A DNA stretch of 64,000 nucleotides from Cunninghamia lanceolata. Taxonomy: Eukaryota; Streptophyta; Pinopsida; Cupressales; Cupressaceae. The position numbers and the translations under genes are program-made. Positions 13,101-25,100 of this stretch are shown one piece after another (the first letter of the stretch is position 1; the number at the start of each line of letters is the position of its first letter). Under the pieces are notes generated by a model. The model saw only the letters and a list, made by a program, of their open reading frames with translations. It had not been told where the DNA came from and made no database searches. Location: contig BSBN01001483.1 of the NCBI GenBank assembly GCA_027924645.1, positions 2,226,408 through 2,290,407 on the forward strand, given 5' to 3'.

Positions 13101-16100
13101 TAGTTATGTTCTATTTTCTAAGTGAGACATAGAAATGTTATGATAAGGAAATTACACAACCTTAATTTGAATCATTTTAACAAAATTAGTCTTAAGAAAA
13201 CAGAAATATGAAGAATCAAAGAATTTTCAACAGCACCAAGGAAGAAGAAAGGTTAAAAGCCTTATAAGTTACAAAACTATACTCAGTTGCTACTTGAGGA
13301 GATAATAGATGTGAAGGGAGAAAACAAAAATGAGTATGGAACATAGATTCAAAACTCAATGAGTAGTCGTGAGATGTTTTGCTGGTCGAGTAACTTGACA
13401 ATGAACTTGCCAAATAGTCTGGACTCTGAGCAAGTCGGTAGTGTAGACTTGTCAAGGGTACTCGGCAAGTTTGCTGTGTGGCAGAGTCACAAGTAAACAT
13501 GCAAACACATAAAAAATAAGGATTTTATGCCTTTTTAAGCAAACCTGATCACTGCAATTTCCTCAAACAACATTTGCAGCCTTGTTTGAGTGATCAAACG
13601 AGTTTGAAGGTGATTTGAGGAGCAAAATTCCACAATTTTCAGAGTTTCAGGTCAGATTTTTTTTCCTTTTTTTTCAAGCATTTCAAGAATTTTGTGTTTA
13701 GACATGTTTTGAAAGCATTGAATTCAGTTTTCATGTCTTTTAAGGCTGATTTTATAGTATTGTTAATAATCGAAAATGTTGATTTTTTACTAATTAGGGT
13801 TAACAAAATTATGGTATAAAAATGTTTTTTTTGCTTCATTTTGTAATGCTATTCAATTATGTTTGAAATGTAAACCATTCAATTTAGTTTTTATGTCATT
13901 GTATGTTGATTTTATTTTATGTTTTAGGCAAAAATGGTGTAGCCTGTTGATTTTATTTTATGTTTTATGTTGTAGGGTTTAAAGTGTCTTTTAAATTTTA
14001 AACATCTTTTTGTGTATTAAAAATGCTGCAACAAAATATATTTTTCTGATTTCATGAATGCCAGGTTTGCATTTAGCATACAATGGCATTAGGAAGTGGA
14101 AGTTGACCTGCTTCTAGAAAGAACACCATTTGGAAACATGGCATAGCGAGATCGAATGCGAGGAGTGTTCTATGCAACTACCGTGGGCTGAACATGAATG
14201 TAGGCATCAATCGCCTCAAGTATCACTTTACATGTATTGCTGACTGTGACGTCAAAGTGTGTCCCCATGCCATGGACGAGGCAGAGCAAAAGGTGAAAGA
14301 AACCTTTGCATTGATAGATTATAATAAATTGCAGAGGAGGAAGACAAATGCATCTATAGCAACAACCATGAATCCCAACTTAGTGTAGAAAATATAGGTG
14401 GATATGATAGAGATTGTGGGCTCTAGTTGTGGTCCATGTTTGTGTGACACATCCACTTCATCTAGCATGAACAAAGTCTAATCAAAAGGCCTTTTTGTTC
14501 CTAGAAATACATTTGGATCACAATCTTCACTTGAAGGTACAACGTGAAACAAGGAGAAGCATGAGAATGGAGATATGGCTTGTGCTAATTTTGGATTCTA
14601 CAACTACTTTCCTTTCAATGTGGCAAAAAGCTTGTATTGAGAGTATTTGGTCATGACATTAATAGTTATAGGGAAATGGTACAAGATGGTCTCTCCATAT
14701 GACTTAAGTTGGTGGTTGCTTCAGAAGGTTGCTACAGATGCAAAAACAATTTTGGAAGAACAAAGGAAGCAGTGGTGAAAGTTTGTATGCATCATATTTT
14801 TTGATGGATGGACAGATAGAAGGAATGACACCAACTTTTTAGTGGCTTCAAATGGTGAGATGGTTTTTTGAAGTCCATAGACACCTTTAATAAGGCAAAT
14901 AATGTTGAGAATTTGAGAATAATGTTGAAGGAGATTGCATTAGAGGTGGGTATTAAAAATGTGATGCAAGTTGTAGCTAATAATATGGTAGCATATGTGG
15001 CGACATTTAGACTATTTTAGGAATCACCCATCACTTTTTTGGACCCCTTTTGTTGCCCATTACCTTGACCTTCTTTGGAGGACATATGTCATGTCCCCTT
15101 TTCCCAAATGTAAGTAATATTATTAATATTAATAAAAAAAGTGTTTTTCAACACAAGACTTATATATTAAATAAATAAATATAATTTTATAAAATATAAA
15201 ATAAAATAAAAATATAATAATAATAAATAAATGAAGGCCATTTCAAATATGGGCGGCAAATTTGGGTCCTATGGGTCCTAAATGAGAGGGATTTCTACAA
15301 GCTAAATTTTACTCATTTGCATTATCCGAATTCTAGTTATTGCATTCATTATGAGTTTGTTTTCGAGTTTTCATCCAAGGATGAAAACCCTTGGTTGAAT
15401 CTGAGAACTAGGAGGATGGAAACCCTCTTAGCTCTCCATTTGGGAGGTGAGGACGAAAACCTTCACCTCTTGCTTTGGCAATTTTGTTTAGGGGTTGCAA
15501 GGAGGACTAAATTGAATAAATTGTGTACATTTTCAAGTTGGCGGTTGTAGGTAGATCTGATTTAAATTTCTATCATTGAAGACCTGCGCCTTATTGACAT
15601 CCATAGTATCCAAATTGTGGCATCATTCCCCCCTGCAACTATTGTTCATTGTGGAGTATTGAGATTTTATTAGAATGCACCAACCCTGCAAGCTGGATTT
15701 GGCCTGTTTGACCTGCAACATCTACTACATGCATAGTTGAAGGAGGTCGACGTGGATTCACGTTGGAAGTGATTCTTCCTGCCAGTTGCTACCATTCACT
15801 TTATTGTTGGGAGTGTTTGTGTAGCAAATCAATATCGAATTATCATCTGGATCAAAGGAGTTCTGCTGATTAACCAACGATGTTCTACCTGGGAAGATAC
15901 TGTGAGCCGTGGGCAAGACATCGCAGCTTTGTGACAACTAAACTCTCTTCACTAACTTTCTGTGTAGCTACAGCAGTTGCAAGGTGTTCATGGTTGCCAT
16001 TTCGTGGGAGGTTGATTGCTACACATTATCTATCTTGTGCACACCCAACTACCATTCACTTTGGTTCACATATTTGACAGTGTGGAGATACTACAGAGCA

Positions 16101-19100
16101 TGATAAGAAGCACTATCTGCTATCCCGTGTAAGTAAGATTATGAATTGTATGAACATAATAGGGTGTGCAGCCCATGTTACTACCTTATGCCAAGGTTGT
16201 TAGATCTGGATTGTATTGCTTACTGCAGCATTGAAACTTCATTCTTTGAACATTAAATCTAAGTTGCAGGGTTCGCCTGCCCCCCTGTTGGATCCGGGTG
16301 CGATTTGCACCGGATGCGGGGTGCGACACGGTTCCTCTGTGGGTTTGGACAGGTTGCGAGCAAAGAGGAGTGGGTGCGTCCAGGACACACCCAGGCTGTT
16401 CGGGTTCGAACCCGGGGTGCAAAAACAGCACCCACAGCGAACCCAAAACGCACCCGGCGTTTAAAACGCCCCAAATGATTTTTTTTGTTTTTTTTTAACA
16501 TTTAAGTCACTTTTTTTGATTTTTGATTTCTTCTAAAAAGCAAATCTAACCCTAAAAACACATTATAAACACAAAAACTTTGCCATTTCAACTCATTTCT
16601 TTCCAAAACACAAAAGCTCTCCATTGTGGCTGAACTCAAAAATTTCTTTGTGGTTGAAGAAAGAAGCTTGAAGATTGAATCTTGAAGGTTGGAAATCTAT
16701 TGCACCACCATTCCTACTCAAGGAATTAGAGAGCCGGAGCAAATTGACATGGATGCTTCTACTTCCCAATCCCAACATGTTGCACTTGAGGGATCAGAGA
16801 GCGAGCACACTTTTTCAGCGAGTGTCGCGAGTGGCAGTGGTGTTGGTTGTGGTTCTTCAAATGATCCTGCTAATGTCCAAGATGATGATGATGATGTGGA
16901 GGATTTAGCAAATCCATTTGATGATTGACATTTGTCATTTGACATTGAAACAATGAAAATTGGTTGTTGAACATGATATTATTATTTTGAATCTTGTTAT
17001 TGAACTTGAAGTTCGAGTTTTATGTTTTATGATATTCAAGTTGATGGTGGTTTTGTTGATTATATGATGCTATGTGGTGTTCTACACTTTATTCTTGCAT
17101 TTCTACACTTAATTCTTGCTTCTATGCTTAATTTTTTTGCATATCCATATATTTATATATATATAAAAAAACGAACCCAACCCCCCAAAAAAATTTTGGC
17201 CGAACCCGCACTAGAACCGGCAACTTAGCATTAAATAGTAAACGATTGTTAGCACAGTTTGCCAAATTTTAATCGTTGATCACAACCACACTTCTGTTAT
17301 TATATCTATTTGAGCAGATTTAGGGATATGCTCGCAAATTTGTGAATTCAACATTGTTTGTCTTTAATTTCAAATCTTCAGTTGATTGCTTTTTTCAAGT
17401 TCAGAAAGTAATTTCAGTTAATTGTGAATTTTGTAATTGGGGATATCACAACATAGGCAAAATAGATTGGGTGAGACCGGTGGTGGAAGAAGCTAGGAAT
17501 ATTATCAAATACATCGACAATCACCCTTGGGTTTTCAGTTTGATGAGAGATTACACCAAGCGGAAAGAACTTGTGTGAGCAGGTGACACGGTTTGTAACT
17601 AGCTTCATCACATTGTAAAGCATTTTTAGTTTGTTAACACCTTTGAAGCAAATGTTTGTGAGCCAAGCATGGCTAGATTTGTATTCAAAGAAGGTTGATG
17701 AAGAGAGGGTCACAAAGACTTTTTGATGATGTCTTTGCAAAGAGAGGTACAAAGATCATCAAAGTAATTTCAAAAGTCAATTTAAATTCAAAATTGAATT
17801 CTTTAATTTCACTTTTTTAAAGACTATTTCAAGAGAGATACCCATCACTTTTTTTGGACCCCTTTTGCTGCCCATTGCCTTGACCTTCTCTTGGAGGACA
17901 TAGGCAAAATTGATTGGCTGAGATTGGTGGTGGAATACGCTGCTAATATCACCAAATACATTACAATCGCCCTTGGATTTTTAGTTTGACGAGAGATCAC
18001 ACCAAGGGGAAAGAGCTTGTGTGAGTGGGTGACATAGTTTGCAACTAGCTTCCTAGCATATGTTTGTGAGCCAAGCATGGCTAGATTTATTGTATTCAAA
18101 GAACGCTGATGAAGAGAGGGTCATAAAGACTTTTTGATGATGTCTTTGTGAAGAGTTATAAAGATCATCAAGGTAACTTCAAAATTCAATTTAAATTCAA
18201 AATTGAATCCTTTAATTTCACTTTTAAAAAGTATTTGTTTTAGTTGTAAGTTTAATTTATTTGTAGGTGTTGGAGCCTTGGGTGAAGGTTTTGTGCTTGG
18301 TGGATGGAAAGCAAAACCCGATGGGATACATTTATGAGGCCATGGACAAGGCCAAAGGGGCCATCCAAAACCACTATATGGCAAATAAAGACAAATTTGA
18401 ATCCATTTGGGAGATCATTGATCAAAGGTGGAACGATCAATTCCACCAACCCATTCACACAACGGGGTACTGCCTCAACCCCAAGTTATTCTTATTTGAA
18501 GACTGCACCTATATTAATAGGGAGGTTATGGAGGGCTTCTCAATGTGCATTGTGAGGATCACACTTGAGGTTGAGGCAAGGGACTTGGTTATTGAAGAGT
18601 TGCAAAATTACAAGTTAAATGGAGGCTTTTGTCTTTGCCACTAGCTATCTAAGGAAGAACATGCAAGCATGAGGTAACAAAAAATTATAGTCTTCACTTA
18701 TATCTTACAATTATTCCTTACAAGCTATAATTATTTCTTACTTGCAAACTTTTGAATATTTTATTTGTAATTGCTTGGTGGGAAGATTGGGAGAGAATCT
18801 TCAAAAGCTAGCCCTTTATATTTTTCTTCAACCATGTAGCGCTTTTGGATGTGAGCACAATTGGAGTTTGTTTGAAGCCATTCACATGAAGAAGCACAAG
18901 AAGTTGTCACAACAATGCCTCAATGACCCTTGCCTTCACACAAAAAAGGTGGAGGATATAATCGCTTAGGAGTTTATTGACTTGGATGAGATTGATTTGT
19001 ACATAGACCAAAGTATCTGGGATGAGGACCCCCGTGTTTATAGAAGATGAGATTGTTGTTTTCGAGAGGCAAGCAGAGGAGGGTGCGACAAAAGGAGGAG

Positions 19101-22100
19101 ACATTGGATTGGATGATATTATTGGAGATAATGTTGAACTTGAGCCAGAGGAGTTGTCATTGTCATCTATTTCTAGGGTGGAGTTGCAGCCTTCTAGTAC
19201 AAGAGTGGAGCTGTACCTGAGTGCAAGGATTAGGCCCCATATTTTCACTAGAATGCACATGGGGAAGAGGAAGTTGTAAATTGTTTTAACTTGCACAGAT
19301 GTGTAATTTTTGTTGATGATTTTCTGTGACAATCATCATAAGACATAATACATATCATATTTATTGGCTGATTGTTGTTTTATTTACACGATGGTGCGAT
19401 ATTATATTATTTTGTATTCAAATCTAATAGAAAACAGTTCCCAAAATTTTACAGATTCATTCGATACATTTTGTAATTGTATTTTGAATAAAATTTATGT
19501 TTTTTAAAGGAATTTAAGTATTTTTTACATTGCCAAGTTTTTCCCGAGTTTTCAAACTATGTGTAATAGAATTGATAATTGTATATGACAAAACATCTAA
19601 AAGACTTGAAGAAACAATTTGCAACCAGGTAGGAGATGTGGAGATGGAATTTAAGGATGAAATGATTCAAATGAATGAATAGGGTTCCTACTAGATTCCC
19701 ATTCTCAACATATGAGAGCTATAGATATTGAGGATGTGTATGTTGCCATGTTGACTGTAGATATTTAAGAAAGGGCTTGCAATAACAAGAAAACATTTTA
19801 TGAAGGAATCGAGAGAACAATGAACAAGGAGATATGAATGTGTGCTCAAATGGAGATGTTCAGGTTTCTTCATCATGAAGGTGGAGATGTTGACATTGCA
19901 AGTGAAAATGTCAAAAGGAGCTATCAAAGGAAGAGGCTAGTAAATTTCCAAAAGGATTAAGGAGGAATGTTTGAGGAAAAATATACAAAGAATAAATAAG
20001 CTGATGATTTATATAATGGAGAAGTATTTGATGGGATGTAACTTGATGATGCCTAAATGCTAGGTGCAACCACATATTGAAAAACAATCTGGATTTTCTT
20101 GTCACTCTCGAAAATTTGAAGTATTCCAATATCCTAGAATCTAATATCAAAGTGACTTAAATTTGGAATATGTGCTTCACTAACAATGAGAGAAGCATGA
20201 TTTTAGCGCTTTGGTACCATGCTAAGGGCTTTTTCTTGGGGATGTCCTATGAGGCTCTTATCATTAGTCATCACAATCTTTGAATATGGTTCAGAGGAGT
20301 CCATGGCAGATGGACAGATGCAATAAATTATTCACATAAATGGAGTGTGGTGACAAATATAAGGATTCTAATCAGAGGAAAGGGAGCTGGTCGAGTTGTA
20401 AGCATCACTACATTTGATCAACATGCAGAGGCAATGGTTTGATTTGCAGATAGCCAAGTTCTAGTAACCAATCTTGATAAGTTGCATGGATACTGGCCAA
20501 AATCATATTTACATAATAAAAAGAAGCTCAATATTCTCCTATTATATGTAATATATCCTACTCTCCAATCTGCACTAACATTAATTAATATATTTGATAT
20601 TTGTTAATTCCCACCGGAGCTTATTCATAATTTGTACATGGTAATGCATTTTATGGGAAGGAGACCATAACATAATACAGGGACATAGTCAATTGAAATG
20701 AATACATTTATAGAACGATACTCTCTCCTCTAAGTTATGGATTGAGGTAGAAGAAAAAACCTATCTTCATAATAATCACTTTGATAGATATTTCAAATTA
20801 TACAGATTGGAATTGGTAATAAAGGAGAACCATTGAAGACAATTGAAGACAATTCTTTGCCATATGAGGTGCCATGGAGGGCCCTTTTCATTAAGAATGA
20901 TTGTCTATTCCTGAAACCTAACAGCAATCTCTTACTAAGTAAATGAGTAATTTTTTTTTTCAAGCATTTATAAAATTCTGTCATCAGTATGGCACAGGCT
21001 TTTGTTTTAAATAAGATTAGTTTTTCATATCCATTTGTCAATTTCCTTCTACTCAATGTAGTATGCACAAACTAGATGTATATTTTACTTACAATATATG
21101 ATAAGGTTTTAACATAGTAGCCAATTAAGCTGTGTATTATTTAAGCTTCATCATGTTTAAACAGTGTTTCTTAAGAGTCAGCAGTTCAATGGCACTGTCT
21201 TTTGTAGTCCAACGTTTCAATATTTTAATCTAGTATTACACATTCAAATTTGTCAGCTGTGAATGCTTATTCACTTCACTTTTCAAATTTAAGAGTTCAT
21301 CAATTTTATCAAGGGTATATACAGATTTGCTCAATTTCTTCGCCTATTTAGTATTTGTCAAGGTATCAGAACTTTATTGAATATATACAGAAAGAGTATG
21401 CAAATAGTGCTAAGTAAAGTGTGGTGTGAAATTTACTGGTTCTGTTTTAATTTTTTGAATCATGAAAGTTCACTTAATTACAAAATTCTTTGAGGAATTT
21501 CTTAGTGAATGACTATAAAATTGTTTCGTCAGTATGGCACAAGCTTCAGATTAAATTGAGATTAGTTTGTTGTATTCATTTTTTAATTTTCTTCCGTTCA
21601 ATATGGTGTGCATAAACTCTCTATATTTTTATTGACTAAATATAATAAGGTTTTACATAGCAGTCAATTAAGATGTGGATTTTTTAAGCATCATCAAGTT
21701 TAAACACTCTTGTTAAGGGCCAACCATTCAGTGACACTGTCTTTTGTGATCAAAATCTAAATATTTCCAATCTATTATAGTCACCATGATGCATAATTTT
21801 TGTTCTTAGTTCAAAAATTGGTAATTCAATTATTCATTCAATTTTATTTATTTACAGATTTGCTTCATGTCTTCTCCTATCTGCCAAGGGATCTGAACTT
21901 TATTCAACATACAAGTGACATTGGACAGAAAGAGTATGTAAAACATACTAATTAAACTAGAATGTGAAACCTATTGGTTTGGTTTTCTTTCTGAATCATG
22001 AAAAGTTATTTAATAGTAGGCATGAGTTTTCCACAGTCCATTAGTCTAGTGTGAAGTGCTTCTGGATGCAACTGTGTGTATTTTTGCATTGACGTTTCGG

Positions 22101-25100
22101 ATTGCACTCAGTGATCCATCATGAGGAAGAAGAGAGTAAAGATATATTGCAAACAGAACCTTTAAGAGAAAGGGAGGTGACAAGAGGACCAAAAACCGAG
22201 CAATATCTTTACTTTCCTCTTCCTGATGATGGATCATTGAGTGTGATCCGAAATGTCGATGCAAAAATACACACAGTTGGATCCAGAAGCACTTCACACT
22301 AAGTTATTTAATTACAAAATGCTTTGAGGAGTCAGATTGCTTTGCTTTTTGGACTTGACTAGAGACAATTTATTTTGCAGGTATCTTACAGTAAAACCTA
22401 TTGTTATTGACCCCGGGCTTTTCATGTCTAGAAAAAGTGAAGTATTCTATGCTACACAGAGGCGGATGGTGCCAAATGCTTTTAAGCATTTTACAGGTTG
22501 ATTTTCATCCTACACAAATTCTTTGATGTACTGGTGTGCAAATCAAAAATTAATGAGCCATCCGTAGAATTATGTTTAATGCTTGTTCTCTAGAATTAAA
22601 GGATCTGGAAATCTGTATTGCAGTTTTTACAGGAATATCTTTGTAGGAACTAAGTTGCTGAGATGCATGCTGTTAAACTTTTTAATGTCCCCTTAGGAAT
22701 ATCTACATCACTGTCAATGCCTGGCAACAAAGTTTTATGCTGTCTTGGTCAACCAAAGTGGTAGACCCAATATTTCCATTAATTGCATCAGCTTGATCAG
22801 AGCATACTCCTCCCTGTGATAAATGAAAAATAAAGGAAAGCCAAAATGCCAATTCCTCGTTTTGCTTTTGGCTTTTTTTGTTTCTAATAGAAATAATTCT
22901 TAAAAGAAATTCGATACAGAAAATGATATTAGAGGATACCTTACAAAATGCTTGTGAATCTACTACTATTTAGGAGGACAAAAGCTCTCTATACCAGAAA
23001 GTCTATAAGACCAGTAAAAAATGAGGCCAAGTAGGGGGATACAAAACAACTTTCACAGCGGCAGGGAGAAGCAAATTCTAGATATTAAAACCTAGTACTT
23101 ACATAACATAAAAACATGAATTTCTATAGTTTATGATTTGTAAACTGTCAAGCACACTTTCAAGGAGGATTTGAAGAAAACACATAACTGCTATTGCTAC
23201 TTGAAAATTGCTTTAAATGACAGTTTATTATGTTTGTTTGGTAAACTTCCTCACAAAAACCTTAGCACTATCATGTTCCTTAACCCAATGAAAATTCTTA
23301 CCACTCCTTGTAGTAACATGTAGAAGAGCTGTAATTTTGGAAGAAATTGAGATGCACTTCTTCATGTACTGTATTGCTCCAACAAAATGTCTAGATTGAG
23401 TGACAATCCTAGGCATAGGCCAATTATTATTAGCCTTAACCTTACCTGATTTACTATTAGTTTTCTTCCTCCAACCACATGGCCTAGATGGACTCATGAT
23501 TGGTTTACAAACACATTTTTTCATATTGCATAAAAGCCGTTTTTCCTTTAATACTTGTAATACTTATCTTAAATGACCAGAGATTTTTTCCATGTAGCAC
23601 TAGAAACTAATATATGATCTAAATACACTATAACACATGTATCTATGAAAGGTCTCAATACATCATTCATCAATTTCATAAATGTAGCTGGTGCATTAAA
23701 TAAACCAGGTGAACATTCATACCATTCTTACGAACTTTTATTTTGAAAGCCATCTTCCATGTATCCTTCTCCTGCATATGAACTTGATGGTACCCAGATT
23801 TGACATCCAAGTTAATAAAATACTTTGCATGTTAAAGTTAATTCAACAAGTCATCTATCTATGGAGTGAACACCTATTTTTGATGGTGATCTTGTTCAAG
23901 CCTCTATTATCCATTCACATTCCCCAAGAGTTGTCCATCTTCTGTACCATGACAATAGGTGATCCACATGGTGAAGTACAAGCACACATGTTCCCTTGTT
24001 CTAAGAACTCTTGCAGTTGTTTCTTTACTCCATTGCTCTCCAAAAGTGATTTCTTGGGTAAACCAATGTTATGGAGATTTGGGAAGCAATTGAATCTCAT
24101 GTTCTACCTCTCTTTTTGGTGACAAACCTTGAGGAGCTTGGAACACGTCTTGAAAAGAATCTAATAACTCAGCCAACCCCTTCAACCCTTTGTTAGTAGT
24201 AGTACAATCAATTGTAGAGATTTCTAGCCATCCTCTTGCTTATCTTTCAAAAGTAAAAGCAAAACTGGTTATTTTCCCGAATGAATCTAATGGCTTTTGT
24301 TGGCGCTTAACATGGTAAGCTTGGGCTTGGTTTGACATTCATTGATGATATACTTGACCCTATCCTTGATCCATTTGTATTTGTTAGTTCTCCTCATTAA
24401 GGCTGGGAAGTTGCAGTTGATACAGATTGCCTCATGAATGGGCTTTTTTTGTAAGGTAGGTCATAACTCTAGAATCCAGTTAATGGAAGATAAATTGAAG
24501 AAACTGATATTTAAGGAGAGTGAAACCTGAAAAGAAGGGGCAAAATCCTACAGGAAACAGTTCAGAAAAAAGGGCACCAGAGTAAGAGATTGAGTACTTA
24601 TTCTTTAATCTACACTTTGAAAAGGATTGAGCTTGCTCTACCTTAGTAGAAATATATCAGAGTTTGCTTCTCTTACGATCAGATTTAGCAATCAATAGGC
24701 TGTGTTTTGCAGCTGTTAGTGATAGGACCCATACACTGATTTTTTTTCCGTCTTCTGATAAATGCAACTTTGGGTGTGGGAATGATATCCAGAGCTGTAC
24801 CTGTTCTTCCAGTAAAGTTCTTTCCTATATTCTTTCACATTGTATGAGTACAAAGCAATTTAGGGTGGATTTATTATGTGTGGCCCAAATATGCAGACAC
24901 AAAAGTTGGTATTGCATGAAATGTTTATGTGGAATCATGTATCCCCTTTTGTTTCCAGAATGTTCTAGAATGAGGATACAACACTGTTCAATATAATTGT
25001 GCTGAAATGTTTTTGGCTTCTTCCCACCACCTCAAATCCTGTGATGAAGCCTCATGTAAGCAACTAAGCACGATATACAAACCTGAATCACTCTTGAATA

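Larger units (their letters stand above)
14060..19280 (+). pseudogene. hAT-family transposase pseudogene
   Basis: Fragments of a plant hAT transposase occur in order. There is a BED-finger-like start (GINRLKYHFTCI, about 14200), and a DUF659-like core with FFDGWTDRRNDTNF near 14797-14840. A FW(T)PF-AAHCLDLLLEDI-like segment near 15040 is interrupted by an LTR and continues at 17451 (IGKIDW, NHPWVFSLMRDYT). Then comes a mid region at 18267-18490 (GYIYEAMDKAKGAIQNHY), and the C-terminal dimerisation block at 18838-18890 (SAFGCEHNWSLFEAIHMKKH). Many stops and frameshifts break it. One segment of about 390-450 bp is tandemly duplicated (15024-15086 plus 17451-17836, and 17838-18225). Not functional. 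Confidence 0.82.
13380..19570 (+). mobile_element. Old hAT transposon remnant carrying nested insertions
   Basis: Bounds are approximate. The left region is rich in ACTCGGCAAGT-like phrases. ACTTGACAATG at about 13393 is matched, inverted, by CATTGCCAAGT at about 19531-19541, which may be remains of terminal repeats. Between them is a decayed hAT transposase. No 8-bp target duplication was found. Confidence 0.5.
10130..21857 (+). other. Intron 1 of the GLCAT14-like gene (11.7 kb)
   Basis: GT at 10130 and AG at 21856-21857. It carries a SINE, a direct repeat, an hAT remnant with two nested insertions and a duplicated exon 2. Stretches 12230-13370 and 19580-20940 show nothing recognisable apart from a short G/C hairpin-like phrase near 12655-12680. 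Confidence 0.88.
20945..22030 (+). repeat. Degenerate tandem duplication of the exon 2 region
   Basis: About 20945-21490 and 21500-22030 are related at roughly 530-bp spacing. Shared landmarks are CAGTATGGCACA, TAATAAGGTTTTA-like text, GCACTGTCTTTTGT, then the exon and AAAGAGTATG. Only the right copy holds the functional exon. Confidence 0.8.
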
